Source of the DNA: Amblyomma americanum
Lineage: Eukaryota > Arthropoda > Arachnida > Ixodida > Ixodidae
Direction: 5' to 3'
Assembly: GCF_052857255.1 (NCBI RefSeq)
Contig: NC_135500.1
Span: forward strand, 161,647,189 to 161,711,188
Length of the DNA: 64,000 nt
Positions within the stretch are counted from its first letter, which is position 1. Each line of letters opens with the position of its first letter. The notes beneath the pieces were generated by a model. That model was not told where the DNA came from. It saw only the letters and a list, made by a program, of their open reading frames with translations, and searched no databases. Positions 43,601 through 56,832 of the stretch are shown one piece after another. The position numbers were made by a program, and so were the translations under genes.

Positions 43601-46600
43601 TATTTTCGGCAGAAGCATCTTAATCGATGCGCTTCTCTATCTTATACAAGGTGCACAAATTTGTGCTTAGCCCCTATTAAAGTATGTTCTATGCGTATAC
43701 ACTTTTTTACGCCCAGTCCGATTTCAATATTCTCAAGCTAGCGGAAAAGTGGTTAATGGCTCACAACTTCTTTGCGCTGAAGACTTTCGGTGCGTGCATG
43801 CAGCATTTCGAGCTTGTGACATTCCCAAAGCAGGACGGAATGCTAGTTTTCTTGCTAAAATTCTTGCCAGACAACTGACAGTTCTATATTCGCAGTTAAA
43901 CTATCGCACGAAGAAACAAAATACGGGAAGCCAACGGTGATAAGGAGATCTACTAATGCTGCTTAGCGCTCCTACAATGTTGGGGCTAAAAAAATATGCT
44001 CCCGGATCGTCGGACTGCAGAATGCGTCAGTGCGTTGCTAACTGTTGCAAACTCAAAGTTCTTTCCAGCCTTCGCAGAATAACAAAAAATAACAAGTTTT
44101 GGAGCAAACTCCTGGTTCTACTATCAGTGAAGAAATTGGTATTTCTACATAAAACATCAATGAACATAAAGCGCTGACTTGCGAATAAACGAGATGTAAT
44201 GGGCTACCGGTAAGTATTAACAAATGCGGAGTATGGCATTCTTTTAATAAGGACAACGAGTATGGCAAAAGACTGGGCAGATTGTGCTAGGGTTTCAACG
44301 TCGTTAAACCAAGTAGACGTGCTAAAGCTTGTGTTTAGCCTGGTTGGCTAATGGTTCTGCTTTGCATAATTTAGCGAAAATTCTCCGCCGAAACTATTCC
44401 GATAATAGCATTAGTTAATGAAGACAACGATCTCCAATGCGCCACGCGAGAGTGTGTTGCAGCTTAAGACAAGTGCTCTCGTGCAGCGGCCACAGCGAAG
44501 CTGATTTGTTCTCGCCGCCACGGGTTCTAACCCTAGTCGCAAAAATATTATTTTTTTCTATATATGTTTCTGCCAAGAACAATCTTCTTGTCAAGCTTCA
44601 AACAAAATTGGTGAGCACGTTAGACTTTGTAAAGTAGTTCTTTCGGACAGAAACAAACACCGATCATCTGGTTCGGCATTTGAGGCCTAGTCTAGACAAA
44701 AGGAGCTTTTATATTATGTTGTTAACGCACCGAGAACAAACAGTTGCCTAAGTTCACAACCACGTGAGGCCAAAAATAAACACTAGGAACGTATTACTGG
44801 CGGTAGCGTGACCAAACCGTCAATTTATTCTCGGTCCCAATAAAAAAAGAGCATGTTACCCAGCAATACAACAGAGTCGGCCTCCTTTGAATCATATTCC
44901 CGTCACTGACGCATTCATAACGAAGCAGCCTGGGCTTTGCCGGCAAAGCATGCAGCACTATATTCGGGAGCGCGCCTCATCGACGCCAACTGCTCCCAGC
45001 CCAGCGCGCTCAAAGGGTGGCAAGGAGGCCAACAACATTTCTCGTATCTATGCTAATGTCTGTACCCGTGGCGCGTGTGTCCATTCAGGCTTGCGGTCAA
45101 TGGCGGGGATGTTTTCTTGGAGCCCCATTCAAACCTCCGCTGATTAATGCACGGTTTGGTGTATAATAAAACTGGTATATATATCTTTCTTATTTCACGT
45201 ATCAAGACTGTTTTGAATTGCTTATCAGGTTCTGGGAGCTCAAGTTAACCAGAAGAATGTTTATTTGACGCTGTGGAACTGATGCTTGTTCATTATGTTT
45301 GCTTCGACAGTTCCTTCAATCTGTGTATTCAGATGAAATTTAGGGCTTTTAGGATATACGTACAGTTAAGTTACAGAGTGGTTTCATTTATAGACGGCCC
45401 CAATGCGATTATATGAAGCCATGGATACGTTCTACGCTTTAGAAGTTCTTGGCTAAGATAACGCGATGAAGAAGGCCAGAACTCGAAACAGCATTGTCGT
45501 CGTCGGAATCGAGACGAACTTCGCTCTGGTGGAATATGGATCGTAGTCGACGCTCCGCAGGACTGCATTTCATATTAGCTGTTTTCATGCCAGTTTTGGG
45601 TTTACTTATTAAAAGTCAGTGGTGCTTCCAAAAGAGCAGGTCGCAGTGGATGCAAGAATTTCTGTGGTCGTATGCTAAAATTAATGCATTGTATGTAACC
45701 AAGTCTCCCAGTTCTTCCGTAGGTCGGAAGAATGATATTGGGACACTAATTAAACCACATGTCACTGACACACAAGCAGAGAATAAGGCTTCTTAAATCA
45801 ACATATGGTAGCCTAATTGATTAGACAAGGTTGCTCCATGCATTCTCAACGTTCGCATGACGTGATATTTGAATTAGAGTGGTCGACCTACGAGGAAGAG
45901 GGTATGCACAAATAAGGTCTCCGAGATCCAAGAGAGCAAGTTCCTCGGCGAAAATTATTGATAAAAAAAGCCTACAAATAAATGCCGCGTACATGACGAG
46001 CGATTAAATCACCAAAACAAGACTAGTGTTCATTCTTAGTACCGCTGGTGGAATGTTTCATTAGTACTTTAGAAGCTTCGCTAGCAGACCTGCAAATGTA
46101 ACCTGTAAAATATCTGGGCGAAACAGCTCTCTCAAAGGCAATCATTTTGACGATGTCAAAAATTTGGTAACATCTTCTCGCCTAAACGTGGCTAACTAAT
46201 TGTAAGTGGCTGATGCGATCTCTATGTTTGTAGCGTTGTCGCCATGATGAGGCAAGTTCAGGCAGCTGAATCCCTAAACGATTATTTTTGTTTGCAATTT
46301 TAGAGTGAAGAAATAATAAAAAAAACGTTATAACATCCTCCAGCGTGAAAAAAAAATGTTTACCCTGAGCGTGGCTTGTTCAACAGTTGGTGTGTAAGGT
46401 AAAACAAAAAATATATATTACAAATGACGAGACACCATTATTATTCCACGTTTGATTTCTTAATGTGTTCTTCGAAACGTTAATTCAGTACTTCGGTTGG
46501 CGTGTGTACAGCCGTGCTTACTTCGTTTAAAATAATACTTCCTTTAATAAGAAGCAAGCGAATTGAGTACTCTTTTCTAAGATAACTGGAATGAATGAAA

Positions 46601-49600
46601 CAAGAAAGTGTCCCTCCTTTGATTGCTTTTATCGAACGATTTATATCTAACTTCAGTCCGCTTGTAGGTTCTGGTAATCTCCTGGATCAAATATTCTCTA
46701 TTTTACGACAAATTAGCGGTTTGGAGAAACCCGTTCTGCCTACCATCATACATCTAAAGAAAATAATTTCAAATATCTTAAATCTTCAGTTGCTTTCTTG
46801 GAATCATTCTCATCAGTTGTGTTCTTTGATTTAGTTTACCCTGTCAATCCTGCATTACACAGCGCATGTTCTTGCAATGGCTTCCGCAAAATGAATTGCC
46901 AGTAGAAAGTTCGTTATAATAATCGGTACGCGAAGGCAACCGTGAGATGTGACTTCCTCAGATACGATGAGAAGAAAGTACTTGTTACCAATCCTTCATC
47001 AGCAATTTAAATATCACCTCGTTTCCAGCTTTGAAATTATAATAATAAATAACTATTTTTAAATTTTTTGTGCAGAGTGATACTTAGCGGTTAAAAAATC
47101 ACTTCGAGCTTTAAACACTGAAAAGCAAATTATTTTGGATCTAGTACAATAGCTGCTTGTTTTCGTGTGGTGATCTACGGACACTCGAGCCATTAAATTG
47201 TTTTAGTTTTCTATTAATCGCAAGCACTTTCACAATATGACGGCCTATTCAGGCACAAAATTTGTCAGATATTAGGTATCTTGCTGTTTCTTTTTAAGTA
47301 GCTGTGTGGAGGAGTAAGGAAAAATGTACAGGTATATCCAAGAAGTCAGTTTTTCCTGCAGTAACACTGAGAGGGTAATGATAACGAAAGAGTGAAATAA
47401 ACGGGTGGAGCTGAGGGACCGGAGGTGCATGTATTCTAATGAAGCGGTGACGCAATACACGGCCTAAAAGTGAAGGAATGCTTCAAAATTAGTATTGTTT
47501 TTTAGACACAAGTCTAATTTTAAATACTGTATAAAAAAATTTATGATAGCGTATCGCTCTAAAATTGTGCCTGAAAAGTATTCTCAGTTTTAGCAGATTC
47601 ACCCCAAAAAAGAACCCCTCTTCACATTCGCTTAAGGAGCCAAAGCTCATTCTTCGGAGCTAACGAGATCAATTATTTACGATATGCACTCGATAAGTTT
47701 GTGTTTTTGAGTCAGACAGCTTTCGCGGGATCTCTATCTGAAAATGGTTCTCGGGAAGGCTAACAACGCACATTATGTTGTCGTTCCGTGTGTTCAAGAC
47801 ACCGCCTGGTTTTTAGAATGTATACATTCAGACGCTGTAATACAAGCTGATCATCAAGGGCCTGGTACACGTGAAAGCTCTCTGCTGCGTGATTTTAAAG
47901 CATGAATACTTGAAAAAAGCAAGGAAGCTCTCAAAAGTGTGCGTTGACATCCAACAAAACTTTACGTTTAAAAAAGGAGATGAATAATAAATATTGATGC
48001 TCACGTCGGCTGCTTAGGCGCAAGAGGGGAAAGAAAAGAAGTTTAATGCTATAGGTAAAATATAACTCAGACAACTAAACGCGCCAAACAGCAAATGAGA
48101 AGCGATATATGAAAGTGTTCTTCCCAAAGTACCACCGTGTCGCAGTGCAGCATGTGATAAGAAAAAAAAACTTGACGAAACACCTGATCGGCGACACAGA
48201 GCAAGTGGCACGACTGGAGCGACGCTACAACTGCCGCTGTCCTGATACGTCCAAATTCTCGGTGCCAACGAAGTGAACAAGAAAGTGAGGAAAAAAATGT
48301 TTGAAACATCAAGAAAGTGCTCAAAAGAAGACAGCATCCGAGCAGAGCCCTCAACGGCTGGTCGAGACCGGTGAAGACAGCGGAAGGGCTATCTCCGGTC
48401 GCAAGCCATTCGGCGAACGCCGCCGCCTGCGGGTACTCCGGAAGCCCCTAATGTTTTTCGACCCGGCCGAGGCAATCATCAAGGCCCCGGTGCGATCCGC
48501 GAGACTAGCCTACTTTTCTTCGTTCTTATGCGTCTTTCGAAACTTTTCTTTTTCTTCCCAAGAGCGGAATAAGAGGAAACATAGTGTTGTCATATGTCGC
48601 CCACTGCGCCTGCGGCTAAGAAAAAAAAAGGGGGCGAAAAGCACAGGACGGCTTTCGTGTTTTTCTGATAGAATTCGTGGCCTCGGGTCTCTGCTAAACA
48701 TACACAAAAGTGGGCAAGTTGCTTGGACGTCTGCATCGCGACAGCAAGGTTAACAGCCGCTGGGATGTGGGCGGCGGGTGTCTGACGGGACTTGGATGCG
48801 GTATTCGGGGTCCTTGTAGCCGAGAAGGAGGGTCGGCTAGTCACTGATTGAATCGGTCTCGGTTCGACGAGCTTCGCGCACCTTAATTGCGAGTGCAGGG
48901 CGTAATCAAGGTACGCGGCCGGTCGAGTTGTACGGTGCAGAGAGCGCCTCGGAACGTGGGGATAATTTCGAAAGACACTAACTGCGTGGCCTCAGTGCTG
49001 TGGCATTCGTGAGTACCATATTAGGAAGGAAGGAGAGTAGCGTTGCCTAATTGCGAAACAGAAAAATATTCCCACAGGCCATAATTAGGCAGCAGCAAGG
49101 GTCTGAAACAAGTGTTTTCTAATTGCTTTCTGCCTGCGCCATCCACTCGTATTGTACTCTATACGAGCACGACGGAACAGGTGCGAGAAGACGACATGCA
49201 GACTGCGCTAACTAAAATCCAGAAATTATGCCCAACGGAAATGAAATTTTATGCGCCATTCGCAGGAATGTAAAGGTGAGGCAAACAAATGAGAAAGAAA
49301 TGAAAAAAATGAAGTGTCACAGTGATACACATGAGTTAATTGGCAAGCAACATTATGCACAATCAGCACCGCCAAGCTCAATATTAAGCATCACCCCTAA
49401 AATGACAATAAGAGATAAAAACTACGTAAAAAGTGAAAATGTACCTGAAAAGCCCGCACGCTTCTTTGTGACTGTTTATCGAACATATTAATTTCAAAAA
49501 TATTATAATATTTTAGCTAATTGTGACAAAGGGCTAAATGATGCCTTTTTTTCTATCTTACTCTCTGCGTCAACAACCGATAGAATATCGATTCTTTTCC

Positions 49601-50009
49601 CATCTTTGCATCTATATGCAACGAATAGATAAAAAAACTCGTGTAGTCATAAGCATTGCAACTCGTTCCCAAATCTAGGCGTCGACATGACTTCTCATTT
49701 CCTATTTTTGGTTATATAAGCCTTAAATCTCCAAAGAGCCTGCTTTATCACAAGTACGGTTTTGTGCAGGTCGAAAAAAGTGTTTCTGCCCTGCTTGTTT
49801 CTACTAAAGCTCTATTGAGCGCTGTTCATTTTTATTTTTCTTGGCCAGCTCTCAATTTACACGCAAAGATTTTGCTGGCATCCGTAGAAGGTAATGTTTC
49901 CCAACAGAGCTCACATGCAATGTAAGAAGCAAAACTCAATGTTGGGCTGTGAAGCCTGCCACAAGGCTAAGCACTATAAGCCCATCAGCTCTATAAACAC
50001 ATGTGATAT
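40623..50009. other. No gene recognised; long AT-rich stretch with two GC-richer blocks
   Basis: Blocks at 42480-42900 and 48300-48960 are GC-richer and open on both strands (104 codons plus and 120 codons minus in the first; 150 codons plus at 48301-48753 in the second), with no domain in any frame. An 86-codon frame at 44887-45147 is unrecognised. The rest is AT-rich, with poly-A and poly-T runs. I saw no SINE, LTR or inverted repeat here. Confidence 0.5.
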
Positions 50010-50077
50010 GTAATTACACAGAGCCGCCTGTCCCGTTCGCCGCAACGACCAAGCGCTTCCTTTCCTAGCCCTTGCGG

Positions 50078-51076
50078 ATGATCACAGGCGACAAACTAGC
50101 TTCTGAAGCGTCTAGAGGTAATGCTGCAGTGACGACCGGGCTCCAAAATCCTCGTTTAGTTGTTCTTGCCCCGCGGAATTTACTGACCACACAAGTCGAT
50201 GGAGTTGCCGTCTCTGCTCTGTTTGACACGGGCGCCCATATTCCTGTGATGAGTTCCGACCTACGACGCCGCCTCCACAAAATACTGACGCCTGCTTCTA
50301 AAGCCGTTTTTCGAGTTGCCGATGGCACAATGTCCCCAGTCCTCGGCCTGTGTGCTGCTCGAGTGACGATTTATGATTGCCAAACCACCGTGCCCTTCAC
50401 CGTTCTCAGCCACTGCCCACATGAAATCATACTCGGCCTTGATTTCCTTAGTGAGCACGCAACCCTTATTGACTGTGCTACAAGTGTTGTTGAGTTGGAC
50501 CTACCGTTCCTCTTAGAACCACCTGCCCCAGTTGTGCACTGTCTCTGTACTGCCGAGTTCACCCGTTTACCACCTGCAGGCGCTACTTATGTTTTGTTTA
50601 AATCTGTTCCACCTCTTCCTAACAGCCTGTATGTCATCACTCCTGACCTCGATTTGCCCGCCACAACTAATGCTGCCCTTGCACACCCAGTTGTCACAGT
50701 ATCGGCAAACAGCGAATGTCTACCTGTTCCCAACATCAATACGCACGTCCAGACGCTTTCTCAAGGCATGCGCCTCGCCACGCTGTCCCTGACCGATGAA
50801 TACGTGATCTCCGCAGTCGCAAATTGTGTATCGTCCTCTGCGGACGGTCATTCCACAGCTATTGTGAGACCTGACCACTATTCCAATATGATCACTTGTG
50901 ATCTCTCCGCAGACCAAGCTCAGGTGCTTACACATCTACTGGCATCCTTTCAGGAGATAATTGATTTCAGTGACTATCCTTTAGCTCGTACGACTATTGT
51001 ACATCGTATCAACACCGGTGACGCCACTCCTCTGCACCACCGGCCCACAGGGTGTTCAGTTCCGAACGCCAAGTGA
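50078..51076 (+). pseudogene. Ty3-type retroelement protease and reverse-transcriptase N-terminus
   Basis: The frame runs open for about 333 codons from the first ATG to a stop at 51074-51076. The aspartic protease carries A-L-F-D-T-G-A with the catalytic D-T-G at 50225-50233 and the flap-end I-I-L-G-L-D-F motif near 50425-50445. A linker leads to the tethering region before the reverse transcriptase (V-H-R-I-N-T-G-D). Protease processes the polyprotein in such elements. The expected upstream gag frame is absent, and the frame shifts about 20 codons before the start of the reverse-transcriptase core, so the polyprotein cannot be completed. Confidence 0.9.
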
Positions 51077-52270
51077 TACAAAAGGAAGTCAAAAAGATGC
51101 TCGCTATGGACATCATCGAACCATCGTCCAGTCCTTGGGCCTCTCCCGTCGTCCTTGTTAAAAAGAAGACGGCAGTTGGTGCTCCTGCGTTGATTACCGC
51201 CACCTGAAGCATCACAAGAAGAGACGTGTACCCACTCCCAAGGATCGATGACGCTTTCGACTGCCTCCACGGATCTCAATACTTTTCTTCCATTGATCAT
51301 AGTTCCGGTTATTGGCAAATCGCCGTTGACAAGCAGGACCCCAAAAAACAGCTTTTGTCACACCTGAAGGTTTATTATACCAGTTCAAAGTCGCGCAGTT
51401 CGGACTTTTTAATGCACCAGCTACCTTCGAAAGGATGATGGGCTCGGTCCTTAGCGGATTTAAGTGAACTACGTGTATGTGCTACTCGAAGATGTCTTCT
51501 CGTCCGGCTTTTCCTCGCACCTTGAACGTCTCGGGAGTATGCTGACTATGTTTCGTACGACTGGGCTACAGTTCAACTCGTCCAAATGCCAATTCGGCCG
51601 TCGGCAACTCACCATTCTTGGACATCTCGTCGACGCCTCCGGTGTACGTCCTGATAACGCTAAAACTGAAGCGGTGCAACATTTTCCTCGTCCACAGTCC
51701 CAGAAGGACGTGCGCAGTTTTCTTGTGCTGTGTTCCGACTTTCGCCGTTTTATTCAAGATTTTGCCCTTATCGCTCGTCCCCTCACTGACCTACTGAAGA
51801 CCGACACCGACTTTACCTGGGGTCCTAATCAACAAAGTGCGTTTTCCACGCTAGTCCGCCTGCTGACGTCATCACCAATTCTGGCACATTTTGATCCTGC
51901 GGCCCCTACTGAACTCCGCACGGACGCCTGCGGCTACGGGATCGGAGCAGTGCTCGCACGATGCTCCCGGGGTCCAGACCACGTCGTTGCGTATGCTAGT
52001 CGCCTGCTTTCACCTGCCGAGCCAAATTACTCGATTACCGAACGGGAGTGCCTCACCCTGGTTTGGGCTGTAGCTAAATTCGGGCCATACTTGTGTGGGC
52101 GTGCTTTTCCTGTTGTCACGGACCACCAAGCCCTTTGCTGGCTGTCCTCGCTGAAAGACCCTTCCGGGCCTCTTGGCCGCTGGGCGCTACGCCTTCAGGA
52201 GTATTCGTGCACTGTTGTGTACAAGTCTGCACCTCTTCATCAAGACGCTGATTGCCTGTCTCGGTACCCT
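51065..52270 (+). pseudogene. Ty3-type reverse transcriptase and RNase H, frameshifted
   Basis: The reverse transcriptase begins near 51070 with an E-V-K-K-M-L helix and S-S-P-W-A-S-P-V-V-L-V-K-K, then shifts frame near 51180 and again near 51350-51465. The polymerase box, normally Y-x-D-D, reads L-L-E-D at 51482-51493, so the first catalytic Asp is Glu. The thumb ([14 protein letters not shown]) and connection follow. RNase H shows a T-D-A with Asp at 51923-51925, R-E-C-L near 52045-52060 and T-D-H-Q-A-L near 52120-52135, and ends at L-S-R-Y-P-V near 52270. The RNase H part is the best preserved. The reverse transcriptase is inactive by frameshift and active-site change. Confidence 0.92.
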
Positions 52271-52479
52271 GTGAGCCACCTGATCTCAATGACACTGACG
52301 ATGTCCCTTCCATGCCTGACATTTATGATCCACACAACATCGCCGAGGAGCAGCGCATGGACCCATATTTGCAAACCATCATCGAGGGCCTCAGCTCTGG
52401 AAGCTCGACGCGCTCTCTGAAGCTCTTCGATACCAAAAATGGCATCTTCTATCGCCGCAACTTCCGTCCTGATGGGCCC

Positions 52480-53490
52480 TCTCTCCTTCGCAGAACTCCA
52501 TGCCCTGCCTGCTGCTGGAAACCTTGGTGTGGAAAGAACCCACGACCGGATAGGGCGCCGCTTCTTCTGGTCTGGCGTATACCGTACAGTCTAGCGTTAC
52601 GCCACCACTTGCGACCTCTGTCAACGCAGGAAGAAGCCTTCGGCACCACCACCTGGTCTTCTGCACCCTATAGACGTGCCTGTGAAACCGTTCCACCGTG
52701 TAGGGCTCGACCTCCTGGGACCATAGCCGACCTCGGAATCCGGAAATAGGTGGGTCGCAGTAGCCACCGACTATGCCATTCGGTACGCTATCACCTGTGC
52801 ATTGCCTACGAGCTGCGCGACCGATGTCGCTGACGTCCTTTTCCACAATCTTATTCTGCAACATGGTGCCCCTCGTCAATTACTCACGCCAATTACCCGC
52901 GGACGCTATTTCATGTCTCGAATTGTTGACGACATCTTGCGCTCATGTTCAGCCAAGCACAAGATTGCCACTGCATACCACCCGAAGATGAACGGGCTAA
53001 CCGAGCGTTTGAATCGGACATTAGCAGACATGTTGTCTATGTACGTGTCCCCCGACCACATTGACTGGGATCTCGCCTTGCCCTAGGTGACGTTCGCTTA
53101 CAACACCTCCCGGCATGACAAAACTGGTTACTCTACGTTCTATCTCTTATATGGGAGACACGCCGTCCTGCCTTTGGACACACTTGTCCCATCCGCTGAC
53201 CGTCCCGTCCCCGCCTATTCCCGTGACTCCATTGCTCAAGCTGCAGACGCTACCCAAATCGGCCATAGTCGGCTCCAAGCGCCCCAGCAAGCACAGAGTT
53301 CTCTGTACGACAATCGCAATCACCACGTCACTTACGAACCGGGGTCGCTCGCTCTTCTGTGGTCTCCTTCCCGCCGCGTCGGTCTCTCTGTGAAACTTTT
53401 GTCCCCCTACCATGGCCCTTATCGTGTGGTGCATTAGGTCACCGACGTCACGTATGAAGCTGCTCCTCATACGCCAGCATCCTCATCATG
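52480..53490 (+). pseudogene. Ty3-type integrase, broken
   Basis: The zinc-binding N-terminal part is spread over shifted frames at about 52486-52640 (a T-C-D-L-C-Q-R-R-K end is visible). The catalytic core has the first Asp in G-L-D-L-L-G (52709-52711). The second Asp, expected in an S-D-R-G-type motif, is missing: 52881-52905 reads L-L-T-P-I-T-R-G-R. The third acidic residue is present in N-G-L-T-E-R (Glu codon 53003-53005). A TAG at 53084-53086 and another at 53435-53437 interrupt the same frame. The C-terminal part retains the G-P-Y-R-V-V motif near 53415-53435. The enzyme cannot integrate DNA. Confidence 0.9.
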
Positions 53491-53594
53491 TAGACCCCCA
53501 CCGATATAGTTCACGTCATGCGCCTTAAGGCCTACCACATCGCTTCTCGATCACCGGCCTAGCGCCGAGACAGCGCTCGTGCCGCCGGGAGTCA

Positions 53595-53763
53595 TGTTAC
53601 GACGCAGTGGCAGTGGAAGACAAATTGGCCTCTCGCGTGAAAGGAAGAACGAAGAAGAGGAGGTCAATGTGGCTCCCTGTTAGTGTTTGTGCAACCTGCT
53701 AGAAAGTCTTCATTCTAACCCCTAACGCTTGTAAATAAATACAAATAGTATTTCCCCATAACA
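53595..53763 (+). repeat. 3' LTR of the Ty3-type element
   Basis: Starts TGTTACGACG and ends CCCCATAACA, so the ends are TGTTA...TAACA, the inverted pair typical of LTRs. It contains AATAAA at 53734-53739. At 169 bp it is short but within the range for tick Ty3 elements. No second copy lies upstream of the pol region, so age cannot be estimated from LTR divergence. Confidence 0.75.
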
Positions 53764-55393
53764 ATATTTTGAGCGAACAGCACGCTAATTTGAACACTGC
53801 GACTGCTTTTACTTCAGTTATAGCCTTCACAACATGCGCTGACAAGGTAAGCATGCTCGCATATGAAAGTTGCAAGGCATAAACATTTTAGAAAACTTCA
53901 TATTTTCCAGGTTGTTATTTAGTGAGATTCGTGGGTTTCTTCGTAGACCGGATTCGTGGATCTCGGCAGGATGTGTTCATTGTTGTCTTCCTTCATCACA
54001 ATTTACATGTACTGTATTCACGAGTCTGCTTTCAATATACGTAACGAGTACTAAATTTTTATACTAAGTGGCTAAACAATGTCCAATCATTGTTTTTTTT
54101 ATTTGGTGTAAGGTTGAACTCGTGTAATCCTCAGAAACTTGTGTGTGACGGGAAATACTGGCGATTGTAATTTTTAGGGTTTAACTGGAGTCGTGGATTC
54201 CACTGTTCTTATTGTGCTGCCTTTTGAAAGAAGGATGTAGGTGCTGAATACATTCATCTTGCTGAAAATTTTTGCAGCAATGCCACAACCTCCTTGAATT
54301 AAACTGCTTGTACACAAGTCAGCATCGCTCCTCATATCCGGGTACTAATGATTTCATAAATGCAATTGTGAATAGCCCGCGGATCTTACGTAGAAGGTGT
54401 GCCCTGCTATTATCTGGAGTGGACATTTCTGCACTGAGATTAGTCTAATGATACTGAAATGATGTGGGTGAATAAGACATTAAACTGACTTGAATGTAAG
54501 CTGTAACACATAGTGAAATGTTGACTGTGAGCGCACCGTACAAATGAGAAGTTGAAATATACTGGAAGGAATTCGGGCACTGAAATGCGATGTGCCTTGA
54601 CAGCACCGCTTATACAGATCTCTTAAAGAATCTGGGTTCCGCAATCCGAGATAAGTAGCCTAAAAATTTGTCTAAATTTTTGTAGTTCTTAGTTATCAAT
54701 TATTATAACTGTAAACTTCAAACCACTACTATAAACAGGATAAATTTAGGCCGAACAAGGTATGGTTTGAAATCGGCTGAAGCGCGTGCCCATCGTGAAT
54801 ACATTTATTTTAATATCAATGCAGGTCGAATGCGCCCAAAATAATTACATGCTGGGGGAACTGTAAAACTGGGAATGACCACTTCGAACAAACCAGAACT
54901 GCTAAAAACGCTAGATGGTATATCAGTAGTGCACAAAAGAAGGTTTGCTGTTGTTTCCAGGTAGAAATATATTACCTCTGGTTTCACAGAATGACTTATG
55001 AAGCGCACTCGCTACCTAGTGCCTTGCCATTGCGTATGCTCAGCTAAAAAAAATAGGTACCAAAGGGCAATGTGCGGAACGAGTTTGAAATATCTTAGCT
55101 GCCCCGAAGCTCCTAGAAGTATTTAGGTCTCTTCTAGAAATATTCTCCTAGTGTTAAATATCATAAAACCGCAACCATCAAAGAATGCAATGCAACCCAT
55201 GCAGTCCTAAAATGTCTTGAAAGAAGTCAATTGGAGTTTATATTGAGGAGAGAGCAAACAATTAAACACAAGATCTGCAGACAAAAGTGCTGTTTAGTGC
55301 GTTTCATAAGGACTTCGAAGAATTACTGTCAAATTCTATCGTTTCGAGTTGATAAAGCAAGACAGTTAAAACACAAATAAATAGATTAAACCT
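53764..55393. other. No gene recognised
   Basis: AT-rich flank. No partner LTR and no frame worth reporting. Confidence 0.6.
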
Positions 55394-55816
55394 GTCTGAC
55401 TCGTCGGTGTGGCGCTGAAAACCGCGCCCGAATCAGCATTCTAGTTAGTACCCCTATAGTTCGGTAAAGCGCACCTTCGAATGACACGTATTCAGAGCTC
55501 AGCACAGGCGTTATCACCGAGTGTCCCGCTTTGTGCCTGCGAACATCGCCCTCACAGCACTCGCCGGTGAATCTCAATCCGGCACCACCAGCAGGAATCG
55601 ATACGGCATGGGCCGCATTGAGCGGAGCAGACCCGCGCTCTTCCACTCGAGGAACACCTAAACTCGATTAACTTGGAGCCTGCCTGCTGACTGCGTAGAA
55701 TACGTGGCAGCACCATCCGCCCGGATGCTGACGACGACGGCTCTGAGGTGTCTCCTGCCGCTGCGCACACCAGAGAGGAGCGCACTGTTCTGGGGTACCC
55801 ATTCATCTATATAAAG
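55394..55816 (+). promoter_or_regulatory. GC-rich block ending in a TATA box; possible LTR or promoter fragment
   Basis: A compact GC-rich block in AT-rich surroundings ends with TATATAAA at 55808-55815, followed by GCGTGCGG. The layout fits an LTR U3 region or a TATA promoter, but no paired terminus, downstream ORF or transcript start is visible. The minus-strand frames across it (84-86 codons) are unrecognised. Confidence 0.3.
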
Positions 55817-56160
55817 CGTGCGGTATATCTGGCAGTAATTATTGATTTTTCGTTATTTGCGCGAAAGTCGTTGTTCTCATCGGTCAAAGCGGCAGAAATA
55901 AAAAAGCAACGAAGGCCAGCCAACACTCCATATTGCATTCTTTTTTTTCTTGCCCTGTTTCAGGTGAATATTGAGCTCCGCAGCACTGCCTGTAATGATT
56001 AAAGAACTGAAATATCAGGAGACCTTGGGACCACCCTCTTTTGCAGGCAGATTAGTGTGGCTGCTGCGTGGTTTAGTAGTTTCTTTCATGTCATTACTGT
56101 TATATTTTTCACGAACGACTGCCTTGACAGATTGTGACTGTTTCCTGTTCCTTCTCTCTT
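55817..56160. other. No gene recognised
   Basis: AT-rich spacer before repeat copy B. Confidence 0.5.
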
Positions 56161-56270
56161 CTCTCTCTCCTTTTTAATCCCATCATTATCTTCCCCAGTA
56201 CAGCGTAGCCAACCGGAAACCTTTCTGGTTAACAGCCCCGCCTTTCAACCCTAGTTTTATCTCTCTTTTC
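56161..56270 (-). repeat. Anonymous interspersed repeat, copy B
   Basis: The minus strand reads AGAGAGATAAAACTAGGGTT, GAAAGGCGGGGCTGTTAACC, then GGTTGGCTACGCTGTACTGG and GGAAG. Copy A at 17.6 kb shares GAAAGGC-GGG-GTTAACC-GAA and the GTTTGG-TACCCTACGCGGGG block, and copy C shares the left half. It has no terminal repeats and no tRNA boxes. Confidence 0.65.
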
Positions 56271-56832
56271 ATGTCATTTGCGAAGAAATTTGAGATTCAA
56301 TTTCAAACGACTGCTATGACTTATGGGAGTCAGGTGAAGGAAAACGAAATAGGGCTACAGTTTATGCTTGAGTTCATTCTCACGTCTCACTAAATTTCTC
56401 ATTCTGTTTGTGCTCTGCAATACAATTCCGGTTCTCCACGGATAATTTGGCCGGTGATCAATTCCTTTCTTCTGAGTCTGCCTGCTTGAATTCGAAAAAT
56501 AACCAAACCTGGCTAGTTGGTTGATCTGTCTTATAATATTGGTCAAACAATAATGGTGCAAGCAATGACGTGTCACCTTTTTCTACCCAATATGGAATCC
56601 TTTGTGCCGTCTTCACGCAACCATAACTTCACGCGAAGTACTTAGAACTGTCTGACAATCATTGGGTCCGCATGTTGCACTAATGTTGTGGGCTGAATGC
56701 TAAAAAGAAAATAGATGTTCTGTTCTCTCTCTCTCTTGGCATAGAAGTTTTTTTACGGGTGCAGAGAAACAGTAAGAAAGAGAATGCGCCTCTCTGCTGA
56801 TTGGGCTCATGACAACACTGGTGGCCCTAAGT
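56271..56832. other. No gene recognised
   Basis: Mixed sequence, short frames only. Confidence 0.5.

Larger units (their letters stand above)
50010..53763 (+). mobile_element. Degenerate Ty3-type LTR retrotransposon (pol plus 3' LTR)
   Basis: In order along the plus strand: aspartic protease, reverse transcriptase, RNase H, integrase and a 3' LTR, the Ty3/Gypsy order. The gag gene and 5' LTR are missing, and the body is broken by frameshifts and stop codons. Recognisable sequence starts around 50010, where a short C-N-Y-T-E-P-P stretch may be the end of the gag zinc-knuckle region. The element is GC-richer than its flanks and uses codons typical of tick retroelements. It is a dead copy. Length and content fit a 5'-truncated insertion or an element whose 5' end was later lost. 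Confidence 0.95.

Noticed and set aside
44515..44540. B-box-like sequence (GGGTTCTAACCC) as another Ruka copy
   Set aside because: The flanking bases do not match the SINE head or body; probably chance.
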